From Synechococcus sp. GreenBA-s (GTDB lineage: Bacteria; Cyanobacteriota; Cyanobacteriia; PCC-6307; Cyanobiaceae): DNA of 64,000 bases. This document shows positions 8,449 to 15,333 of the stretch, piece after piece; positions within the stretch are counted from its first letter, which is position 1, and each line of letters opens with the position of its first letter. The notes under the pieces are model-generated. The model did no database searches and was not told the DNA's origin. It was given only the letters and a program-made list of their open reading frames with translations. The translations under genes and the position numbers were made by a program. The stretch lies in assembly GCF_024345855.1 (NCBI RefSeq), contig NZ_JAGQBX010000006.1, positions 21,198 to 85,197 on the forward strand, written 5' to 3'.

Positions 8449-8841
8449 TCAGGGGGTGTTCTGGGCAGCGCTGCCGGAGGGGTAGAACAGCTCCCGCAGG
8501 CTCCCGGCCTGGGCCGGACAGAGCTGGGGGGCGTAGTAGCGCACCGCGGCACCCTGCACCTGCTCGACGGTCACGCCCACGAAGCGCAGGCCGGCCTGCT
8601 CGAACTGGGCCTGGAGCTGCTGCTGCAGGGTTGGAACCGGCAACGGGCGGCCGATGCTCTCGCAGAGGAGCTGGGCATAGAGGCGGGCCCCACAGCCGGT
8701 TTCGCCGTAGCGGGACACGCAGGGACTGGCCGGTGGCGGCAGGGGCGGGGGTGGCGCCAGGGCCGGCGCCGGCTGGCCCCAGGCGGGGGGCAGGCCCAAC
8801 GACAGCAGGGCAAGGACGGACAGGAGCAGCCCCCTCCTCAC
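8449..8841 (-). CDS. Small exported protein, unknown function
   Basis: 130 residues. Signal peptide MRRGLLLSVLALLSLGLPPA with cleavage near AWG-QPA, then a Pro/Ala linker (ALAPPPPLPPPASP) and a ~90-residue domain with Cys residues at CVSRYGETGC, LLCESIG and QLCPAQ. I do not recognise the family. Its ATG overlaps the stop of the upstream lipoprotein-like gene by four bases (8838-8841), so the two form a translationally coupled operon and their products may act together in the periplasm. It converges with the PilZ gene, with 49 bases between stops. Confidence 0.62.
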   Translation of the reverse strand: MRRGLLLSVLALLSLGLPPAWGQPAPALAPPPPLPPPASPCVSRYGETGCGARLYAQLLCESIGRPLPVPTLQQQLQAQFEQAGLRFVGVTVEQVQGAAVRYYAPQLCPAQAGSLRELFYPSGSAAQNTP

Positions 8842-9575
8842 CGAAAGGCCTCCGGCCTGCAGTCGGCAAGGCGGCCCACGGCCTGCCCATCAAGGCGAGG
8901 CATCGCGTCGGTGGTGAGCAGGGCGGGGTTGAGGGCCCGCAGGTCCCGGGCAATCGCCGCCAGCCGCGCCTCGGAGCTCACCAGCAGCCGGCCATGCTCG
9001 GCAGCCCAGGCCCCGGAACGGGCCGCTTCCTTGGTCTGCCAGGCCTGCACGGCTTGAGCGTAGCGCTCCTGATCGAGCTCCTGGTCGTAGATGGGCAGCT
9101 TGCTCAAGGCGGCGGGATCCGGGGGCTGGGGCTTAGCCGTGGGCCGGTAGACCTCGGCGCGGAGCCGGTCGAGATCGGCCTGTTCCCGCCGGAATTCGGC
9201 CACCAGCTGGGAGACCTGGGGCCGCGTCCGCCGGCAGACCGCCAGGCGCTGCGCCAGGGCCGCGGCCTGACGCCGGGCGGCGACGGCACGCTCCTGGGCG
9301 AGGCGCTGCTCGATCGTGTCGAGACAGCGGTTGTAGGTGTACCAGCGCTTGATCACACCGCCCTCGCGCTGGGCCCGGCTCTCGCAGCGCACCTTGCCCT
9401 GGTCACTGACCCGCTGGGCCGCCCCCCAGCCGCAACTTCCCAGCAGCCCGCAGATCAGCAGGACGAGGGCGGTCTTGGCTTGGCGCGTGGCGGCGGGTTT
9501 GAAGCAGAAACCCAGCACAGGGATGCAGGCAACGGGCGACCAACATCCATGATTCCAGACCTGCCGGCGCCACAC
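8838..9575 (-). CDS. Putative lipoprotein with helical region, unknown function
   Basis: 245 residues from the first ATG. The segment KTALVLLICGLLGSCGWG is a lipobox-like signal sequence (L-G-S-C), but it sits ~45 residues in. The GTG at 9518, giving a ~26-residue leader before the Cys, is therefore a better start and would yield a normal lipoprotein. The mature part is rich in Ala, Arg, Gln and Glu with heptad-like stretches (RQAAALAQRLAVCRRTRPQV, then LVAEFRREQADLDRLRAEVY), suggesting long helices or a coiled coil. No family was recognised. It is coupled by a 4-base overlap to the downstream small exported protein. Confidence 0.55.
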   Translation of the reverse strand: MWRRQVWNHGCWSPVACIPVLGFCFKPAATRQAKTALVLLICGLLGSCGWGAAQRVSDQGKVRCESRAQREGGVIKRWYTYNRCLDTIEQRLAQERAVAARRQAAALAQRLAVCRRTRPQVSQLVAEFRREQADLDRLRAEVYRPTAKPQPPDPAALSKLPIYDQELDQERYAQAVQAWQTKEAARSGAWAAEHGRLLVSSEARLAAIARDLRALNPALLTTDAMPRLDGQAVGRLADCRPEAFR

Positions 9576-9956
9576 CAGCCAAGACCTGGGGGCCAGCCTC
9601 TTGCGGGGGTCTTGGCCATCCGCTTACAGCCTGCGCGCACAGCCCGCAGGCTCACGTCTTCGAGCGCAGACGGAACCGCAACCAGCACACAACTAACTGT
9701 GCGCGCAGGCCACCGATGCCTCCAGACCCCAGGCAACGGGGGATGGCTCGGGAAACGCCATCGCGGCGGTGCCAGGGTAATCAGCCCGGCTGCGATCGCA
9801 GGAGCGGCGCAAGCCGGCGACGCATCCTTGCGCTGTAGCCAGCCCCAGCGATCCAGCAGAAGCACCCGGTGCAATGAGCGCCACTGGCACTCTGCAATGC
9901 GTGGCGGCGGGTTGTGCATCGCAGTGATAGGTTTGTGATGCACAGGGGGACACACC
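9576..9956. other. 381-bp intergenic region upstream of cyAbrB with several inverted repeats
   Basis: No reading frame here looks coding. It holds an 8-bp inverted repeat with a 20-base spacer (CCAAGACC 9579-9586 / GGTCTTGG 9608-9615). A compact 8-bp hairpin follows (AGCCTGCG 9628-9635 / CGCAGGCT 9645-9652). A perfect 13-bp inverted repeat is GCCTGCGCGCACA 9629-9641 / TGTGCGCGCAGGC 9698-9710. One GCGATCGC octamer is at 9792-9799. A last inverted repeat stands just before the cyAbrB ribosome-binding site. Confidence 0.6.
9913..9944 (+). promoter_or_regulatory. Inverted repeat abutting the cyAbrB ribosome-binding site
   Basis: TGTGCATC at 9913-9920 and GATGCACA at 9937-9944 are perfect 8-bp inverted repeats with a 16-base spacer. 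The right arm runs directly into AGGGGGA (9944-9950), the ribosome-binding site of cyAbrB (ATG at 9957). It could be an operator for a dimeric regulator such as cyAbrB itself, or an mRNA hairpin that affects initiation. The symmetry is seen directly; function is inference. Confidence 0.45.
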
Positions 9957-10325
9957 ATGCTCACGGGAACCGATCTGCTGACCAAGGTCAAGGAGTTGGG
10001 CGATGCGTCCAAGTCCGATCTGGTGCGCAGCTGCGGCTATGTCAGCACCAAGAAGGATGGCAGCGAGCGGCTGAACTTCACGGCCTTCTACGAGGCCCTG
10101 CTCGAGGCCAAGGGCATCAGCCTGGGTGAAACCGGTGGCAAGGGCGTCGGCAAGGGTGGCCGCAAACTCAGCTACGTGGCCACGGTGCAGGGCAATGGCA
10201 ACCTGCTGGTGGGCAAGGCCTACACCGCCATGCTCGATCTCCAGCCCGGCGATGAGTTTGAGATCAAGCTCGGCCGCAAGCAGATTCGTCTGATCCCCGC
10301 CGGCAGCACCGACGAAGAGGAGTGA
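9957..10325 (+). CDS. cyAbrB family transcriptional regulator
   Basis: 122 residues, the typical length of cyanobacterial AbrB proteins. The N-terminal half (MLTGTDLLTKVKELGDASKS, then SCGYVSTKKDG, LNFTAFYEALLEAKG) and the C-terminal AbrB-like swapped-hairpin domain (LLVGKAYTAMLDLQPGDEFEI, ending KLGRKQIRLIP) match the family. In cyanobacteria the AbrB fold is at the C-terminus. Known relatives act with NtcA and in carbon/nitrogen balance, heterocyst genes and hydrogenase control. The gene stands alone with a strong AGGGGGA site and an inverted repeat upstream, and a terminator follows 45 bases after the stop. Confidence 0.92.
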   Translation: MLTGTDLLTKVKELGDASKSDLVRSCGYVSTKKDGSERLNFTAFYEALLEAKGISLGETGGKGVGKGGRKLSYVATVQGNGNLLVGKAYTAMLDLQPGDEFEIKLGRKQIRLIPAGSTDEEE

Positions 10326-10370
10326 TCCCCGGCCGGGGTGCCCAGCCCCGCGCCACAGCGCTCCCGCCAG

Positions 10371-10395
10371 GCCCCGGCTCCGGTCGGGGCTTTCT
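10371..10395 (+). terminator. Rho-independent terminator after cyAbrB
   Basis: GCCCCG (10371-10376) pairs with CGGGGC (10385-10390) across an 8-base loop and is followed by TTTCT. It closes the single-gene cyAbrB transcript. Confidence 0.7.
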
Positions 10396-10603
10396 GCTGG
10401 GGGCTTGCCAGGGCGTCTTCTGCTGAGGCCTTCGGCTGACGTCTTCTGCTGGCATCTCGTGCTGCGGATCCAGCCAACCGGACGTCAAACAGCGAACCCG
10501 CCATCAGCATGGCAAGGTCAGGCCGGATCCCATGACGGATCGCAGGCTGGAACGCAGGACAACGGACAGGACCAAGGACAGGACACAGGAAAGGACGGAA
10601 CGC

Positions 10604-11530
10604 ATGCACGAGCACGCCCACGCCGATGTCCATCCGGCGGTGCAGATCCAGCGCCTGCCGCATCCCCACCAGCACCAGCACCGCATCGGCTCGCCCACCG
10701 CCTTCCGCTGGAGCGTGATCCTCAACAGCGCCCTCTCCGGGCTGCAGCTGGTGATCGGCTTCAGCTTCGGCTCCCTGGCCCTAGTGGGCGACGCCATCCA
10801 CAACCTGGGCGATGTGGCCGGCCTGCTGTTCGGCTGGGGGGCTGAACGGCTCAGCGCCAGACCCGCCACGGCGCGCTTCACCTACGGCTTCGGCCGCAGC
10901 ACCCAGCTGGCCTCACTGATCAATGCGGTGCTCATCCTGATGGCCGCCGCGGTGGTGATCGTGGAGGCGATTCAGCGGCTGGGCAGCCCGGTGGAGATCA
11001 TGGGCCTACCGGTGGCCGTGGCCGCCGCCCTCGGCGTTGTGGTGAATCTGCTCTCGGCCCGCCTGTTCAGCGCCGGCGGCCACCAGCACGATCTCAACCG
11101 CCGGGCGGCGATGCTGCACCTGCTCACCGATGCGGCCGTCTCGGCGGCGGTGTTGGTGAGTGCGCTGCTGGTGATGCTCACGGGCTGGCACTGGCTGGAT
11201 GCGGCCACCGCCATCGGCGTGGGTCTGGCGGTGGCCTGGAGTGGTGCAGAGCTGCTGAAGGAATCGCTGGTGGTGTTGCTGGATGCGGTGCCGCCTGGCA
11301 TCGATCTGGAGGCGGTGGAGCAGGCCCTGCGCGCGGTCCCGGGCGTGGTGGATGTGCACCACCTGCACGTGTGGGGCATGAGCACCTCCCAGAGCGCGCT
11401 CACCGCCCATCTGCAGCGCAGCCCCGGCGGCCTGAGCGACATGGCCCTGCTGCACCAGGCCAAGGAGGAGCTGGCCCGGCTCGGCATCGCCCACAGCACC
11501 CTCCAGCTCGAACCGGCGCCGCAGGAGTAG
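10604..11530 (+). CDS. Cation diffusion facilitator (CzcD/ZitB-type zinc exporter)
   Basis: 308 residues from ATG at 10604. The frame also offers ATG at 10532, but those 24 codons come from an imperfect GGACAGGA-type repeat and encode only R-T-D/E repeats. A His-rich cytosolic N-terminus (MHEHAHADVHPAVQ, PHPHQHQH) leads into six transmembrane helices. The two metal-site motifs H-x3-D are present: VGDAIHNLGDVAG (TM2) and LHLLTDAAVSAAV (TM5). A C-terminal metallochaperone-like domain (VPGVVDVHHLHVW) completes the plan. It should export Zn2+ (possibly Co2+ or Cd2+) from the cytosol in exchange for protons. Two copies of CGTCTTCTGCTG lie upstream at 10414 and 10440. Confidence 0.9.
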   Translation: MHEHAHADVHPAVQIQRLPHPHQHQHRIGSPTAFRWSVILNSALSGLQLVIGFSFGSLALVGDAIHNLGDVAGLLFGWGAERLSARPATARFTYGFGRSTQLASLINAVLILMAAAVVIVEAIQRLGSPVEIMGLPVAVAAALGVVVNLLSARLFSAGGHQHDLNRRAAMLHLLTDAAVSAAVLVSALLVMLTGWHWLDAATAIGVGLAVAWSGAELLKESLVVLLDAVPPGIDLEAVEQALRAVPGVVDVHHLHVWGMSTSQSALTAHLQRSPGGLSDMALLHQAKEELARLGIAHSTLQLEPAPQE

Positions 11531-11562
11531 GCCAACCGCGCCGCGCTGCCTAGGTTGGCCCC

Positions 11563-12222
11563 ATGCCCGAGGAGCCCTCCATGCCCCACCCCCGCCGCGA
11601 CCGCCACCAGCCCGCCCCACGCCGCGCCCGGCTCGCCCCTGTTGCCCTCGGCCTGGCCGGGCTGGCGGCCGGGCTGCTGGGCGCCCCGAGCCAGGCGGCC
11701 GAACAGGTGGTGTTCGTGAGCGGAGCCTTCCGCCGCTCGATCCCCGTGGCCGACCTGGAACACCTGGCCAGCACCGGCGAGGCCCGAGGCCTGCTGGCCG
11801 ATGCGATCCGCCTCGGGCGCCAGACGCCGGAGGCCGTCGGCCGGCTGCTCAACAAGCAGATCACCCTGCCCCTGGTGGCCACCAGCCGCGTGCTGAACAC
11901 CCGCATCGGCGGCGTGGCCCTGGAGCGGGTGTCCCGCATCCTCTACCCGCTGCGGGCCCCGGCGGCCGGCGTTCCGGCCCTGCGCAGCGCCACGATCCTG
12001 GCGCTGAACGCCGGCAACGGCACCCTCTCGCCGGTGGGATTCCTGCGGGCCTATCCCAGCCGGGAACTGGCCGTGAACCTGCCGGTGCTGCAGCGGGCCG
12101 TGAATCAGATCAGCTCGCTGTCCGGCGTGGTGAGCACATTCCTGGAAACGGATCTGGGCGGCAATCTCGACAAGCCTGGCAACGGTGACAGCTCGGGCGC
12201 CACCAGTCCCCGGGCCCAGTAG
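11563..12222 (+). CDS. DUF1400 domain protein, exported
   Basis: 219 residues. A twin-arginine-like basic N-terminus (PAPRRARLAPVALGLAGLAA) is followed by a hydrophobic core, with cleavage near PSQA-AEQ. The mature region (AEQVVFVSGAFRRSIPVADL, GEARGLLADAIRLG, LLNKQITLPLVATSRVLNT) matches DUF1400, a domain usually found in front of an alpha/beta hydrolase in cyanobacteria. Here the protein ends soon after the domain with a Gly/Ser tail and no hydrolase part, so it is a stand-alone form. ATG at 11581 is an alternative start. Function is unknown. Confidence 0.8.
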   Translation: MPEEPSMPHPRRDRHQPAPRRARLAPVALGLAGLAAGLLGAPSQAAEQVVFVSGAFRRSIPVADLEHLASTGEARGLLADAIRLGRQTPEAVGRLLNKQITLPLVATSRVLNTRIGGVALERVSRILYPLRAPAAGVPALRSATILALNAGNGTLSPVGFLRAYPSRELAVNLPVLQRAVNQISSLSGVVSTFLETDLGGNLDKPGNGDSSGATSPRAQ

Positions 12223-12335
12223 CCCCCATAGGCTGAACTTCAGCGCATCGCGAGGACGCCACGACGCCGCCTCGGCCTGGTCTGAACCGCGCAACGCCGC
12301 TGACGGGCTTTCTCGGCGGCCCAAGACCGCTGCTG

Positions 12336-15170
12336 GTGCTCTGGGCTGTGCTCCTCCCCCTGGCTGCACCGGCGGCGCCACTCCAAGGGCCTGGGGCGGA
12401 GCGGATGCCGGTCACGGCGACCGAGCCCCACTCCGCCTGGCTGGCTCGCCATGGGCTACCCCTCCTGGCCGCCGTGTTGGGGGCCGGAAGCTTGCTGGTG
12501 CTCTGGAGTGCCAGCCTGCGGATCCAGGTGCGCCGCCGCACCCGGGAACTGGCCGCAGCCAGGGACGTGCTCAGCAGCACGATCGAGGCCATGCCCGACC
12601 CCCTGATCGAGCTCTCCGCCGAGGGGCAGATCCTGGCCATCCACGGCCCACGCCGCGACCTGCTGACGCGGCCGGTGGAGGACCAGGTGAACCACCACGT
12701 GCGCGAGGTGCTGCCTGTGCAGGCCGCCACCGTGGTGCTGGAGGCCCTGGCGGAGGCGGAACGGCAGGGCTATGCGAGCGGCCAGGAGATCAACGTGCCC
12801 GTACCAGGCGGAACGGCCTGGTTTGAGCTGTCGGTGATGCGACGCAGGTTGCCCTCCCAGGGACACGCTCGCTTCCTGCTACTCAGCCGCGACATCACCG
12901 GCCGCAAGCGCGACGCCCAGCGGATCCAGCGCCTCAATCGGCTCTACACGGCGCTGTGCCGCTCCAACCAGGCGATCGCCCGCCAGGAGGAGGAGACCGC
13001 CCTGCTGCAGGAGATCTGCCAGATCGCCGTCAGCTCCGCCGACATGACGATGGCCTGGGCGGGCCTGATCGATCCCCTCAGCCAGCACGTCCAGGCGGTG
13101 GCCTGGGCCGGCGCTGGCACCGACTATCTGCGCGGCCTGAGCATCACCACCGACCGCAACGATCCCCGGGGCCGGGGGCCTGTAGGCACGGCCCTGCGGG
13201 AGCAGCACCCCGTCTGGTGCCAGGACTTCCAGAACGATCCCAGCACCGCCCCCTGGCACGAGCGCGCCCGCCTCTACGGCTGGGGCTCCGTGGCCGCCCT
13301 GCCCCTGCACCGCGAGGGGGCCGTGATCGGCGGCATCGCGCTCTACTGCGCCGAGGCGAACGGCTTCGACGCGCAGAGCCAGGAGCTGCTGATCGAGATG
13401 GCACGGGACATCGACGTTGCCCTCGATCGCCTCAGTTCCCTGGCGACCCAGCGCCGCCTGGAGCAGGAGGTGGCGGCCAGTGAGGCGAAGTACCGCGAAC
13501 TCACCGAGTCGATCCATGACGTGATCTGGACCCTGGATCCCGAGACGTTCCGCTACCTCTATGTGAGCCCATCGGTGCAGCGGCTGCGGGGCTACCCACC
13601 GGAGGAGGTGATCGCCCAGCCGTTTGCGGCCTCGCTCCTGCCTGAGGGCGCGCACCGGATGGAGGAGCAGATCCAGGCCGAACTGGAGGAGTTCAAGCAG
13701 GGCCTGCGCAGCAGCGAGATCGTGTCGGTGGATGAGGTGGAGCAGCCCTGCCGGGATGGCTCGAGCGTGTGGACGGAGGTGGTGACCAACCTGATCCGCA
13801 ACCCCAGCACCGGCCGCATCGAGCTGCACGGCGTGACGCGCGACATCACCGAGCGCAAGTTCGCCCATGAGCAGATCAAGCGCCTGGCCTACTCCGACCA
13901 GCTCACCGGCCTGGCCAACCGGGTGCTCCTGCGGGACCGCTTCCGCAACGCCCTGGGGCTGGCCCGCAAGCAGGGGCGCCACCTGGCTCTGCTCAACCTT
14001 GACCTGGACCACTTCAAGACCATCAACGACAGCCTCGGCCACTCGGTTGGCGATCGGCTCCTGATCGAAGTGGCCCGGCGTCTGGAGAGTCAACTCCGGC
14101 CCGGCGATACCCTCTCTCGCTCAAGCGGTGACGAGTTCCTGCTTCTGCTCCCGGACAGCGATGCCGAGGCGACGCTGGAGCTGGTCCGACGGCTCATCCA
14201 GACGGTCGCCATGCCCTACCGCCTGAATGACGAGCTCCAGTTCCTCACCGCCTCGATCGGCATCGCCCTCTACCCGGAGGACGGCACCACGATCGAAACC
14301 CTGATGAGCAACGCCGATGCAGCGATGCATCAGGTGAAGCAGGAGAACCGCAACAGCTTCCAGTTCTTCACCCCCAGTGTGCAGCAGCGCAGCTCGCGCC
14401 ACCTGCGCCTCTCCAACGCCCTGCACCAGGCCCTGGAGCGCGGCGAATTCGAGCTGCTCTACCAGCCCCAGTCGGACCTGAGCAGCAACCGGATCATCGG
14501 GGCCGAGGCGCTGGTGCGCTGGACCTCGCCGGAGCTGGGGCCGGTGTCGCCGGCGGAGTTCATCCCCATCGCCGAGGCCAATGGCCTGATCATTCCCATC
14601 GGCGACTGGGTGCTGCGCCAGGCCCTGCGCGATGCCGCCCGCTGGATCCGGCCCGCGGGTCCGGGGCAGGCGTCGCCCCTCACCGTGTCGGTGAACATCT
14701 CGGCGGTGCAGTTCCGTGACAGCGACCTGCCCAGCCGGGTGCTGCAGCTGCTGGCCGAGGAACGGCTGCCCCCCGCGCGCCTGGAGCTGGAACTCACCGA
14801 GTCGGTGACGCTGGACAATCCCGAGCGGGCGGTCCTGCTGATGGATCGCCTGTTCAACGAGGGCATCCAGCTGGCAATCGACGACTTCGGCACGGGCTAT
14901 TCGTCGCTGAGCTACCTCAAGCGCATCCGCGCCCACAAGCTCAAGATCGACCAGTCGTTTGTGCGCGGCCTGGAGAACGACGCCGATGACCGAGCGATCG
15001 TGCTCACGATCATCAACCTCGCCCGCACGATGGGCATGCGCACGATCGCGGAGGGGGTGGAGACGCCCCAGCAGTTGGAGCTGCTGCGCCGGGCCGGCTG
15101 CGATGAGATCCAGGGCTACTGGATCGGGAAACCGATGACCCATGAGACCTTCCTGCAGCTGCCCCTCTGA
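12336..15170 (+). CDS. PAS-GAF-PAS-GGDEF-EAL cyclic-di-GMP turnover protein (first of tandem pair)
   Basis: 944 residues from GTG. A signal/anchor segment (VLWAVLLPLAAPAAP) and a second transmembrane helix near residue 45-60 bracket a very short external loop. Then come a PAS-like domain (~75-190), GAF (~205-370, AWAGAGTDYLRGLSI), PAS (~385-505), GGDEF (~510-680) and EAL (~690-944). The GGDEF motif is SGDEF at 597-601, with an RxxD inhibitory site five residues before it. The EAL domain is complete: EAL at 724-726, then NISAVQF, ELTES, DDFGTGYSSL, KIDQSF and AEGVET. Phosphodiesterase activity is therefore likely, and cyclase activity possible because Ser at the first motif position is tolerated in some enzymes. 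The signal sensed is unknown. Confidence 0.9.
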   Translation: MLWAVLLPLAAPAAPLQGPGAERMPVTATEPHSAWLARHGLPLLAAVLGAGSLLVLWSASLRIQVRRRTRELAAARDVLSSTIEAMPDPLIELSAEGQILAIHGPRRDLLTRPVEDQVNHHVREVLPVQAATVVLEALAEAERQGYASGQEINVPVPGGTAWFELSVMRRRLPSQGHARFLLLSRDITGRKRDAQRIQRLNRLYTALCRSNQAIARQEEETALLQEICQIAVSSADMTMAWAGLIDPLSQHVQAVAWAGAGTDYLRGLSITTDRNDPRGRGPVGTALREQHPVWCQDFQNDPSTAPWHERARLYGWGSVAALPLHREGAVIGGIALYCAEANGFDAQSQELLIEMARDIDVALDRLSSLATQRRLEQEVAASEAKYRELTESIHDVIWTLDPETFRYLYVSPSVQRLRGYPPEEVIAQPFAASLLPEGAHRMEEQIQAELEEFKQGLRSSEIVSVDEVEQPCRDGSSVWTEVVTNLIRNPSTGRIELHGVTRDITERKFAHEQIKRLAYSDQLTGLANRVLLRDRFRNALGLARKQGRHLALLNLDLDHFKTINDSLGHSVGDRLLIEVARRLESQLRPGDTLSRSSGDEFLLLLPDSDAEATLELVRRLIQTVAMPYRLNDELQFLTASIGIALYPEDGTTIETLMSNADAAMHQVKQENRNSFQFFTPSVQQRSSRHLRLSNALHQALERGEFELLYQPQSDLSSNRIIGAEALVRWTSPELGPVSPAEFIPIAEANGLIIPIGDWVLRQALRDAARWIRPAGPGQASPLTVSVNISAVQFRDSDLPSRVLQLLAEERLPPARLELELTESVTLDNPERAVLLMDRLFNEGIQLAIDDFGTGYSSLSYLKRIRAHKLKIDQSFVRGLENDADDRAIVLTIINLARTMGMRTIAEGVETPQQLELLRRAGCDEIQGYWIGKPMTHETFLQLPL

Positions 15171-15333
15171 GGCCGCGATTCCATCACCGGGGACTGCGGC
15201 TAGCTTGAAGGTTCGATGCGGGCCAGCGTTCAACCAGCCGAGGCCGTAACGCCCATGACCCTCCCCCCCCTTGGGCACACCCCGGCCAGCAAGCCCCTCG
15301 CAGGCCAGCGGCAGCCCCGCCGCGGGTTCTGAG

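Noticed and set aside
9792..9799. GCGATCGC (HIP1) octamer
   Set aside because: One copy was noted between genes; I did not count the octamer through the window, so I make no claim of enrichment.
10532..10603. N-terminal extension of the zinc exporter from ATG 10532
   Set aside because: It encodes only R-T-D/E repeats from degenerate GGACAGGA copies; the His-rich N-terminus typical of the family starts at 10604.
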